40,304 bases of DNA from Parasitella parasitica (lineage: Eukaryota; Mucoromycota; Mucoromycetes; Mucorales; Mucoraceae): the NCBI GenBank assembly GCA_025201805.1, contig MU619245.1, forward strand, positions 192,664-232,967, written 5' to 3'. Position 1 is the stretch's first letter, and each line of letters begins with the position of its first letter. Below, piece after piece: positions 21,373 through 30,717 of the stretch. The notes under the pieces are model-generated. The model was not told the origin of the DNA and did not search any database. It worked only from the letters and a program-made list of their open reading frames with translations. The position numbers and the translations under genes are program-made.

Positions 21373-22276
21373 ATGAATAACAATAAAAGAAAATCAAGCA
21401 TTCATGCTGCTTCGCCTCCACCGTCAAAAAGATCACCGATGCACGCCTTTTCGCCTCCACGTATGTCTGCAACAAGCCCGCCAAACTATTCCTACCAGCA
21501 GCAAACACAGAGCCGTCCACTGACGACAGCAGCAGCGGCTGTGGCTGCCATGAAGCGTAGCAACAACCCCCCCAGCCTCCACCAACAGCCGCCGTCATCG
21601 CAATACAGAAGACAAAGCAGCAGCACAGCTCCTCCCTCACGCCAAGGGTCCGTGGAGACGGATCGCGAGGGAAGCATCGCCGCGAGCACAGCAGCAGAGG
21701 ACGAGTCAGCCGCCAACAAGGAAGAGGCAGGGAAGGAGGCAAATGCCAAAGAAGAAGCAGAGGCAGAGGACGATGAAAAAGACGACGTGGTGGTCGACTT
21801 TAATGCCAACATGCAAGCGCAGATGGAAAAGGCCAAAGAAGACATGAAGGTGTTGCTAGAGAACTTTTCAGACGACCAGCTGCAGAGATACGAGGGCTAC
21901 AGACGCTCAGCGCTAAATCGAACCAATGTGAAAAGGGTGGGGGGCAGTTGATTGCACTTGTTTTCATGTGCAAATAAGACTAATATGGTGATGTATATTT
22001 ATAGCTTGTGAGCCAGGTACTTAACCAGCAATGCTCGCAAACAATGGCATTCGTTGTTGCTGGTTTTTCCAAAGTGTACGTTGGAGAGATTGTCGAGAAA
22101 GGTGAGCTTTATGTCCAATCATGTAGTCCAGTAGATTCATTTGGCCTTGTGTAGCAAAGGAGATCATGGAGGAATGGGGAGACCATGGTGCAATCAGGCC
22201 AGAGCATCTCAGAGAGGCACACCGACGATATAAGATTGAAAAAGTTAGTAACGCTTCATTAGGAAGAAGACTTTAG
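21373..22276 (+). CDS. TAF11: TFIID subunit TAF11
   Basis: Three exons, 21373-21936, 22005-22101 and 22155-22276 (260 aa). The first 135 residues are Pro/Ser/Gln/Ala-rich then acidic. The TAF11 histone fold follows: LLENFSDDQLQRYEGYRRSA, NVKRLVSQVLNQQCSQ, TMAFVVAGFSKVYVGEIVEK and IRPEHLREAHRRYK. The second exon is taken to start at 22005 because this restores the 10-residue spacing between KR and SQ seen in human TAF11; a later acceptor at 22019 would remove five residues. Intron 1 has an unusual GTGGGG donor. TAF11 pairs with TAF13 in TFIID and supports TBP loading at RNA polymerase II promoters. The ATG lies 108 bp after the RasGEF stop, so the two genes are packed head to tail. Confidence 0.9.
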
Positions 22277-22523
22277 TAGCATTGTTACATTTTGGGACAT
22301 CTGCAAAACAACAAATTTTAATTTGATTTCCTAATATATTCGCTCTATCGTATATAATCACGCCTGCGTTTTTTTACCATTTCTTTGTTGTTGTTGTTAT
22401 TATTGCCCAAATTCTGGCTGTAATATATGTATATATATATATACCTGTGTTTAATCCATTCTTTCATCTTGTCCATCTCTTTCTCTTTTTCTTTCTGGTT
22501 TTACAAATATTATAGATACAAAA

Positions 22524-23700
22524 ATGTACGGCCCACTGTCAATGCCATTCCCTCCTTCAGCGTCATCGCCCAAATGCTGTGGCTGCATATCACTGAGATT
22601 TGGATGTGTGATTATATGTATTATATGGGCGGTAAAGTCAATTGCATAAGAAATATACTTGGGGAAAAAAAAAAGAAAAAAAAAATACTGACGCAAAGAT
22701 ACAGGCCTTCTCGATGTATATGTCAGTGCTATCTTTTCAAAGTTCAAGCTGTAAGTCGAGACAAGAAACACTTTGTAGCGTATGAAACTAACTTGACTAC
22801 GACAGTGTTCTTCACCTACATGATAAACGGACCAATTATCGCATACGGCCTCGTGAATCTTGGGCTATCAATAGTAGCTATGGGTGGCATCGCTGTACTT
22901 GTAACCGTATGTATTATCAAAGATAGCAATCCAGGCACATGTAACTCACTTATCCAACAGGGCTCCTTTCATCATATCAAGACCCTTTCTCATGCAATCT
23001 TTGTCGCTGTCTTTGGCGTGATTGTAGATGCCTTTGCCAATATCGTTGTATTCATCACGCAGAAAGACAACTACCAAACCCAATGCGTCGCCCAAGCATC
23101 GACTACCATGAGTGCAACCCTTAGCAACGCATCGTTCGATAACAAAATCGACTATTACAATTGTGACAGTCTGTGGCAGAATGAATTGAAATTTAGCATC
23201 ATTTTCTTTGCACTGCAATTCGCATTCTATGTAAGTAGTAAAACACTATTGAGCCAGACCACATTGACTCATATTTCGGACAGTGTTATTGGTCGCTGTG
23301 CATCTATAGCTTCTCCTTGGTGTTAAGAGGTTTCATGCAAGAGCCCTATGGTGGTGAGCCCATGATGGCAGGACCACCACCACCAGCAGCACCTGGCATT
23401 TCAATGCCGCCCAATGCTATGATCAACACACCCGCTGCTGGTGGCAATGGAGCCCCCTTCCCCAACAACGACCGCCAAATTATCGTTCTCAACAACGCAA
23501 AGCCTTCATCAAAGACAAAAAGACGCATTGATACATTCTCGTTTAGAAACATGAAGCGATCATCTGCTGCCACAAGGCCCATGGAAGAGTTGCATTCACC
23601 ATTTAATAGAGAAGGTGCACACTCGCCCACTCCCACATTCACACATCAGCAACTAAAGCGAACCCCAATAGCAGAAGATGAGTTCAGGTGCTTTTATTAA
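22524..23700 (+). CDS. Four-span membrane protein of unknown function
   Basis: Five exons fit: 22524-22631, 22705-22750, 22806-22906, 22961-23230, 23284-23700 (313 aa). The 54-nt segment 22907-22960 has GTATGT and CAACAG ends but is also open in frame, so retention would give 331 aa. A short Cys-rich N-terminus (PKCCGCISLR) leads into TM1 (GCVIICIIWA). TM2 is near GPIIAYGLVNLGLSIVAMGG, TM3 near AIFVAVFGVIVDAFANIVVF and TM4 near FSIIFFALQFAFY. A Cys/Asn-containing loop between TM3 and TM4 is probably luminal or extracellular. The cytosolic tail is Pro/Gly-rich (MMAGPPPPAAPGISMP) and then basic/Ser-rich. The tetraspan layout suggests a membrane-organising or sensor-like protein, but I cannot name the family. 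Confidence 0.65.
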
Positions 23701-24242
23701 GCCTACTCCCTCTTTCCTATATATACATTTACATATACATAAATAAATCCATCTCTCGTTTATAAAAAAAAAAAAAAAAAAAAAAAAAATTATACTCTTT
23801 TTGCCAAAGGGATTGGGCCTGATTCCATATGTATACAAGCTGATCAGCTCGATCCTATTGGTTCGTCTGCATTTGCAATCTTTAATGCGTAAAATAGACA
23901 TCTCCTCTGACATGTCGCATGTTGTATTTCGTTAAGATAGAAATGCCAATTTTTTTGAATCAAACGTGCAAATACGCTGATATATATGCCGTGGATAGGT
24001 AACCGCTGTCTGTCAACCGCAGGAACCGTGAGAAGTTTGTTTGTGCCATCACAAACAAGCCCTGTGTCTTCAGAGAGAGAGAGAGAGAGAGAGAGGAAGA
24101 GATGTTTGGATGCGACTCCGAGTGAATCACCGTGACTAGACCATAATTCATTTGATTAGTATTTAAATGCCCCTTTGGCCATTGAATTTGGTGATGCTTC
24201 ATCTTTTTTTTCTTTTTTTCCTTTTCATTCTTTTGATCCAAC
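23701..24242. other. Spacer with A-tract and (GA)n repeat
   Basis: Terminator region of the tetraspan gene and promoter of the aminotransferase. It contains an A homopolymer near 23764-23789 and a GA dinucleotide repeat near 24073-24095. No gene seen. Confidence 0.6.
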
Positions 24243-25681
24243 ATGCTCGCCTCAAGAATTCTGCCTTCGCTCAAGCGTAGTGCTTATTTTCAAGCCAAAA
24301 GATTTACATCAGAACTAAGCGTAAGATGAAGCCGGGTATGACAGCTTGGGAATCTAACGCACGCTTGAATAGGCAAGCAAGCTTCACTTCAAGAAGGCTG
24401 ATACTCTCAAGCCCCTAGTTGCCAACAATGAGCTCGTTTTTGGCAACACCTTTACGGATCACATGTAAGTAGCCTTTGTAGAAATGCACAGCTTCAATTG
24501 TATATTGATGCGGCGCGGAACAGGATCTCTGTTGATTGGGATGAGAAGAAGGGCTGGGCTGCTCCTCAAATTCACCCTTACGAGAACTTGAGCTTGGCAC
24601 CTAGCGCTGTTGTCTTTCACTATGCGTCCGAGGTATGTTGTCTTGCGAGATACATTTTTTTTTTTTTTTTTTTTTNNNNNNNNNNGCTGTGGATATTGAG
24701 ATTTTGTGGCTAGTGTTTTGAAGGTATGAAGGCGTACAAAGATGCACAGGGAAAAATCCGTCTTTTTAGACCTGACATGAACATGGCTCGTATGAACAGA
24801 TCGACTGCACGCATTGCGCTTCCTGTAAGTTTGATTTTTTTTTTCTCACGGTACTTGAGAATTTTTTTTTTTCAAACCGTTTTTTGTTGTTTCTATAGCA
24901 ATTTGATGGAGACGAGTTGATCAAGATCATTGGCGAGTATTTAAAGGCAGACGAGAGATGGATTCCTGAGGGGAAAGGCTACTCTCTCTATTTGCGTCCC
25001 ACTATGATCGGCACACAGGAAATGTTGGGCGTCAACCCTCCTACATCGGCCAAGCTGTTTGTCATTGGATGCCCTGTCGGCCCCTACTACAAGACTGGCT
25101 TCAATGCCGTCCGTTTGCTGGCCACTACCGAGTACGTCCGTGCATGGCCTCGTGGTACCGGTGAAGCCAAAATTGGTGGCAACTATGCTCCTGGATTGTT
25201 ACCTCAACGTTTGGCTTCTCAGCAAGGCTATCAGCAAAACCTATGGCTGTTTGGCGAACAACATCAATTGACAGAAGTCGGCACCATGAATCTGTTTATG
25301 TTGCTAAAGAACGACGACGGCGATTTGGAGCTGGTTACTCCTCCTTTAGATGGCTCTATTCTGCCCGGCGTCACTCGCGATTCTATTATCGGTTTGGCCA
25401 AAGAATGGAAAGAGTTTGAGGTTAGCGAACGCACCATGACGATGCCTGAGCTTCGTGAATTAGCCAAGGCAGGCCGTGTTGTCGAAATGTTTGGTGCTGG
25501 TACTGCTTGTGTTGTCAGTCCTATCAAGGAAATTGGGTACATGGGCGAAGATATCAAGATTCCCCTTGATCCCAAGGACCCTAATAGCCAAGCTGGTCCT
25601 TACACAAAGCGTTTCAATGATGCTATCAATGCTATCCAATATGGCGAGGTTGAACACCCTTGGTCTATTGTCGTCAACTAG
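24243..25681 (+). CDS. BAT1: Branched-chain amino acid aminotransferase, mitochondrial
   Basis: Five exons: 24243-24320, 24373-24464, 24524-24632, 24714-24824, 24899-25681 (390 aa). It is a class IV PLP enzyme moving amino groups between leucine, isoleucine or valine and 2-oxoglutarate. Seen: a basic, Ser-rich N-terminus ([16 protein letters not shown]) typical of a mitochondrial presequence; [26 protein letters not shown] sequence across the exon 3/4 join; [24 protein letters not shown] with Lys221 as the Schiff-base lysine; EVGTMNLF; and GTACVVSPI. Intron 3 contains a T run and a 10-N gap (24676-24685), but the flanking exons join in phase, so the coding sequence is complete. The symbol marks the mitochondrial form; a cytosolic paralogue may exist elsewhere. 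Confidence 0.95.
24676..24685. other. Assembly gap (10 N) inside intron 3 of the aminotransferase
   Basis: Ten undetermined bases directly after a T homopolymer, confined to the intron. Confidence 0.99.
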
Positions 25682-26178
25682 ATGTATTATTATATAAAAT
25701 CATTTACCCCTCTTCTTTTATCATAAATTAATGTGGTTCACTTTATTTAATTTTTGAAAAAAGCATACATGTGTATGTCTTATGCTTTTAAATGACATTA
25801 TTAGCATGAAATCCAGCAAAAGATCCGTTCCTGAATCTCTAAATCTCAGATTTCAGTTGCAGTTGCAGTTGCGGCGTGTATCGCTCAAGAGCAGTAAGAT
25901 GCTATTCCAAACTTACACACTGCGGATTTCATTACGGGATAGCGTGTGTATAATATGACACTGAGCAAACCAACTGTTGCTATTTGTATCGTATCAGTAT
26001 GTTTTTAATGATATAATAAAACTTGTTTGCAACTTCTCCTTTTTTTGCATATATATCCATCAGACATTATTTCTGTCTCCTTTAACATCAGGATATAAAT
26101 TATATATGTATATATAAATATGTAAATGTGTCTCATTGATATGCGAAATTCGAAAATACTTTTTGAATAAATTCCTGG
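25682..26178. other. Intergenic spacer
   Basis: About 500 bp with no gene seen. It has a small hexanucleotide repeat (CAGTTG, three copies near 25855-25872) and AT-rich promoter-like sequence before 26179. Confidence 0.5.
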
Positions 26179-27609
26179 ATGCAAATACACGGCAGAATCA
26201 AAAAATTTCTCGAATATGCCAGTGCTAAACAACCTGCAGATGATAGCAATCCAAAGGATCCTCAAGTTACAAAATCTACACAAGATGTTATGTCAAGCCA
26301 AATAAAGACTCCACAGGATAAAAGCATCATCCATTGTACTACGAGCATAGTCTTATTCTTTATTCTACTGGTGGAAGCTCTTGCAATGACAGCCATGGAA
26401 GGCTACATCGTCTATTATCACACACTCATTTTTGCTCATTGCGATCTTTCATTGCGCACATTGGGCCTAAGCCAGGCGGATCTGGTGTACCATGGCATCT
26501 TCATCATGTCCTTTGTATATCAGCTATTCCTGTATATGGACTCAATAAGGCAACGCAATGTTTTTCAATTGATAATGTTATTGCTATATGGTAAGCGAGG
26601 GGCTTTTATTTTTATTTTTATTATTTTTATTTTTATTTTTTTAATATACAGTTTATTAATTTCATTGTGAAATGCAGGCATTCTACTTGTCATATATACA
26701 GGCGTCCAAACAATCCAGCACCAAATGTTTGTAAAAGTAGGCTGCGACTTCCCTCCTTTGGTAACAGCAGCTGGCAATACGACAACAACATTGCCTAATT
26801 CAAGCAATGTTACTGGCACCGCGAGCAACAAGTTATTACACATGAGTGTAGTCATTAGCAACAATACCGATAGATTTCAAGATAGCATCGATGATTACAT
26901 CTCCAATATAAAGCCATTCGAATATGCAATTCTGGTGTTTGTTCCTATATGTTTTCTGATCATGGTTGGCTGCATGATCAAGCTATATTCTTTGTTCAGA
27001 TGGAGTCGGTACAAAACCCACACTCTGGTATTGGACAATGGCACTCGGCTGCATACAACATTGCTAGCTTGGGCTATACTAACCGGTCTTTTGAAGCTTG
27101 ACTTCTTTTTTGTGTTCTCGTTTGCGGTACAATTAGTGCCTTCGCAATTGATGGAGTACACTATACCTTCTTACGAAAGCCCTGTGGTGTTCTGCTTTGG
27201 TCTGGCCGCTTTCTTGCTGGCTATCCAGAGTACTCGCACTGAAAATATAAGGCTGATGTGGCTCTTTTCTCTTGCCGTACTCGGGTCCATCGGCTACTTT
27301 GGATATAGACTATTTACGTTTGGCATTCCCAGACTTGGTACAAATGATCCATATATGGTAAATGTTGTTGTTGGCGGATCAGTTTTAAGGTTCTAATTCG
27401 TTAATCTTATTTATGCTTTGCAGTTGACAAGATATAGCCTGCTGTTTACCACATTAACATTGACTCTGCTGATGATCATGACATTGTGTACATGTCTTGT
27501 CTGTATTAAAAACGTATCATTTCACAAGGTACATATCAATGACACATTTCACTGCGTTTGTCCCACATGCTATGCTGTTGCGTTTACTATAAACGATCCC
27601 CAACAATAA
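26179..27609 (+). CDS. Eight-span membrane protein, UPF0658 Golgi-type
   Basis: Three exons, 26179-26590, 26678-27357 and 27424-27609 (425 aa). Hydrophobic segments: TTSIVLFFILLVEALAMTAM, a helix ending FVYQLFLYM, VFQLIMLLLYGILLVIYTGV, YAILVFVPICFLIMVGCMI, LLAWAILTGLLKLDFFFVF, VVFCFGLAAFLLAIQ, LMWLFSLAVLGSIGYFGY and LLFTTLTLTLLMIMTL. A large loop after TM3 carries several N-glycosylation sequons (NTTTTLPNSSNVTGT), suggesting a luminal face. Topology and the WAxLTGLLKLDFFFxFxF block fit the fungal UPF0658 Golgi membrane family, whose function is not established. The C-terminus may be spliced differently, since a GTACAT donor-like site lies in the last exon. It converges on the neurochondrin-like gene 139 bp away. 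Confidence 0.65.
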
Positions 27610-27748
27610 TAAAAACTGCAAGACAAGCAGATATTAAATCAAGGAGGATGTAGCAGCAGTAGCAGCAGCAGTAATAATAGTATTAATATCTTGACAAAAT
27701 AAAGAAATCTAATTTTATTTTTACAAGCAACGCGTATAATCACATTTC

Positions 27749-29303
27749 TTATTCAGGCATCTCGAAACCCTCTTCCGCCATCCAAATGGATACAATACGG
27801 ATACAAGCTTGTGCAATCATGTGGTCCTCTAGATCGTCTTTGGTCCCCTGCATGAATTTCAGTAGTTCCATAACGACATCCATCATATCAGAAAGCGTCG
27901 TGCGAATCTTTAACAGCATCTCGGAATCCATGCCGTTAGATTCGCAATTCGCTGCTAAATACTCCATTGCTGCTTCCAAAATCTCAAAATAGACAGGCAC
28001 CATAATTTCTTGTCGCTGCTGCTTTTGTTTATTTGTGATCGTCTTCTCTTCGTTGTGCTCTTGGATCACTCGGTCATTGATGTTATCAATCATGATTTTG
28101 GCTTCAATTGCGACGAGATGAATCAAAAGGGCAGGGAAATTGGCAGCAGCATATGCCTTGTTGGCAGCATCGTTCATGTTGTCTGATGAAGCTTTCTCTT
28201 TTCTGCGTTTGCTCGATTTTGTGTCTTGCAAACTCTTAAATAACCACTCGTTTCCAAAGTAGCGCAATAAGCATGCGATCAATAAGATTGCTTGGTCTCT
28301 TTGCGAGTCGTCTGGTTTGTACCGGTAAAATATCAGCGATTTTGTCATGAACTCTTCATCCTAAATTTACTTACGCAGCTTGCTGCTCATGATCTGCCGT
28401 AATCCACCTAATAGATCATCCAGCCATCCATCGACCTTTTTTTCTTGTTCTTGTTTAAATTGTCTCATCAGCTAGGTGAAAAACAGATCAAATTAGAGCC
28501 ATGTCTAGACCTACAGCAAGCCAACCTACCTCGCTAGGAATACCTGGTAAAACAGTAGAAAGAATGTTCAACGCTTCAAACTTCAGTATTTTCTGATCAT
28601 TATTGAGCGTTCTCGACAATATCGCAACCAAGGTGGTTAGAGAGTATTTCAGAGCAGAAGACAAACTGGGGATTTTCTCTGAATGCAGTAGTTGACAAGA
28701 TCTCGTATACACCGAATTTATCAACTGCGTGCACATTTCTCTTTCCATGTCCTTGGATGTCTGCAACAGTACTTGAAAGATATTCCTCAATACATCAGGA
28801 TCCAACATTTTCACAAGCCCTTCCTTCTTGACAGCAGCATGCAGCAGAATTTGCATGCTTTCTAGTGTGATGTCTGATTCGTCGTTTGGCGTTAAATGTG
28901 ATAATGCGGGTATTCTATCCACCATCGGCTGCTCTGTAGCTAACGCTTCAAAACGTGCAAAGCAGCTCAACACATTAACAGCAATATCCTTCAACACTGG
29001 ATCCGGCACTTCAGCATCTTCATTATGTGCTGGTGGGGGGGGGGAAAGAAATTGCGTCAAAAAGCTAAAACAACACACCATTAAATGCACACACATACTT
29101 GTTCGAAGTAACCGCTCAATAAACTTGAAGTTCATTCCTTTAAAGACTCGCTCAATGTTTTCTGGATCGTTGTGCTCCAAAAGTTTGGGGAGGATCAACA
29201 TGCCCACAAACTTCATTTCATCAGAAGCAGATGGCACAATCATCGATAGGCATCTATCAATCTCGGCAGATCTGTCGCGTGCTGAACTGGTCACTGTTTC
29301 CAT
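27749..29303 (-). CDS. Neurochondrin-family protein, short form
   Basis: Four exons on the minus strand: 29303-29099, 29029-28530, 28471-28375, 28311-27749 (454 aa). Helical repeat protein. Aligned by eye to animal neurochondrin: DEMKFVGMLILPKLL, FKGMNFKFIERLLRT, then IPSE near the exon 2 end, LRQIMSSKL preceding DSQRDQAILLIACLLRYFG with NEWLF, LLIHLVAIEAKIMI, and finally RIVSIWMAEE. Neurochondrin is an ARM/HEAT-type cytoplasmic protein linked in animals to neurite growth and Rab5/receptor binding; its fungal role is unknown. Human neurochondrin is about 729 aa and continues well past the AWLAEE block, whereas this protein stops eight residues after it. Exon 2 acceptor lies next to a C-run (antisense of 29034-29042). 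A lineage-specific short form or a premature end are both possible. Confidence 0.7.
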
Positions 29304-29331
29304 TTGGTTTATTAGAACTATGTATAGGTTA

Positions 29332-29576
29332 CAGGTGAAGAAAATAGGTTGGGTCAGTTTTTTGAAAATGGGTCACTTTTTGAAAATGGATCACTTTTCT
29401 GAAAATAGGTCACTTCTTCATACTGGCGTCTCAATTTCATATTGCTGTCCCATTTTCATACTGATATCTCACTTTCATTGCGACGTCCAAATTCAATTTT
29501 AAAATGACCCAAATTTTTCTTACTGGCCCAACCTAGTTTCGTCGACTGTAGTGACCCAACTTATTTTCTTCACCTG
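29332..29576. mobile_element. MITE-like element with TA-flanked terminal inverted repeats
   Basis: The 25-bp ends 29332-29356 and 29552-29576 are inverted repeats with one mismatch, both starting CAGGTGAAGAAAATA from the outside. TA dinucleotides flank both ends (29330-29331 and 29577-29578), as expected for a Tc1/mariner-type target duplication. The element is 245 bp, has no coding capacity, and so fits a non-autonomous MITE. Its interior is largely a degenerate 19-bp tandem array (29354 to about 29504). It sits only 28 bp from the start codon of the neurochondrin-like gene. The superfamily assignment is inference from the TA flank and size. Confidence 0.75.
29354..29504. repeat. Degenerate 19-bp tandem array inside the MITE
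   Basis: About eight consecutive units of 18-19 bp can be cut by eye, e.g. TCACTTTTCTGAAAATAGG, TCACTTCTTCATACTGGCG, TCTCAATTTCATATTGCTG, TCCCATTTTCATACTGATA and TCTCACTTTCATTGCGACG. Units keep the TCxC start and a central TTCAT/TGAAA core and diverge elsewhere. Confidence 0.7.
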
Positions 29577-29849
29577 TAAACAACTTGTCTATTTCTTGGA
29601 AGTAAGTCGGATTTAGTGGGTGACAAAAGATTGTGACATTTTTATGACCGGGAGTGGTTTACAGGTGCACGATTCATTTTTCTCGGCTTTCTCTCTTGAC
29701 TTTATAGGGTGTGTGTGATAACTTCAATTACTCCATTAAAAGAGAACATCTGTCACGGCAAAAGCTCTGATCAAGGATTTAATTATTATTTGAGAAAACT
29801 ACCACAGAAGATTAAGAAATTATCAACTACGAGTATAGTAAAACAGTGT

Positions 29850-30140
29850 ATGTACAAGCAATCTCGGGGAGATGTAGTAACAATACAAAATTATATTTCT
29901 TTCAAGCATAATACTTTGGTACGAAATAGAATTAGCAATATTAAAGGCGGTGTTGATTATTATCGCCATGGCAACAAAAACAAATTGGATTTTGTTTTTA
30001 CCCGCTATTATATTTCAGTCAAAAAACCAACTACTTCCGTAGATAAGTTTCGATATGTGCGTCGCCCAGTAGAAAAAAAAAAGTATGTTTCAGATAGCCC
30101 TAATCATGACAATGTTAGACAAATAGAGAACATGGCTTAG
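29850..30140 (+). CDS. Unrecognised small open reading frame
   Basis: From ATG 29850 the frame gives 97 aa ending at TAG before 30141; the frame is open further upstream to about 29709 but without an ATG. The product is basic and Lys/Tyr-rich (HGNKNKLDFVFTRYYISVKK) with no domain I recognise. It may be a chance open frame or a transposon remnant; its only support is length in AT-rich DNA. Confidence 0.15.
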   Translation: MYKQSRGDVVTIQNYISFKHNTLVRNRISNIKGGVDYYRHGNKNKLDFVFTRYYISVKKPTTSVDKFRYVRRPVEKKKYVSDSPNHDNVRQIENMA

Positions 30141-30717
30141 CTCGTTCTTTACGTTAAGCTACAGGTGTTTATGTGCATTTTTTGCATGAAAGTAGGTATT
30201 TAGGCAGCCAAACGCTCGTTTATATAGGCCATGCAGTGGTTTTGCTGAACAAATGTTTATGCTTTCTGTACAGATAAACGACTGTACAACTATAATCTTT
30301 ATATGTATGCATTTAATGATTAATTGTGTAAATAGTAAATAGTGAGTCCCAAACCAAATAATCACTTTATTTAGTATGTGATGTGAGGCAAAAACGTATA
30401 GTTGCTCTTTGATAAGCTTGACAAAGAGTAAATTTTTAGTTGCTAAAGGCATACCTGTCAATCTTTTCTAATTGGTTCCTGACAAAGGAGAGGACGGGTG
30501 AGCCATAGATTTAAATAAACTTTTTCTAATCTATGGTATCTCACTTTCCTTTCCCTTTTACTTTTTTTTTGGAAGAGAAAAGAGCCAAGTTAAAGAGAGA
30601 CCCATTGACACAACAACTTGAAAGACATCGATAAAAGAACCTAGACATCTTAGTAATAAAAGCAATTTTTATCAACTTTTTTACAGAGAGGGATAAAACA
30701 AGAATCGAAAAAAACAC

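Larger units (their letters stand above)
29304..30717. other. Spacer with MITE-like element and an unassigned open frame
   Basis: Divergent promoters of the neurochondrin-like and Nudix-CCCH-W2 genes. It contains the inverted-repeat element at 29332-29576 and an open frame to 30140 of unknown status (both listed). The octamer TACAGGTG recurs at about 29330, 29663 and 30156 on the same strand. Confidence 0.5.

Noticed and set aside
20698-21401. Long antisense frames opposite the RasGEF C-terminus
   Set aside because: They arise from the Ser- and Asp/Glu-rich codon runs of the sense gene and show only low-complexity Val/Leu/Arg/Ser sequence.
29962-29975. ATCGCCATGGCAAC, a 12/14 match to the RFX palindrome
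   Set aside because: Only one half-site is good and it sits inside an open frame of uncertain status, so I did not list it as a site.
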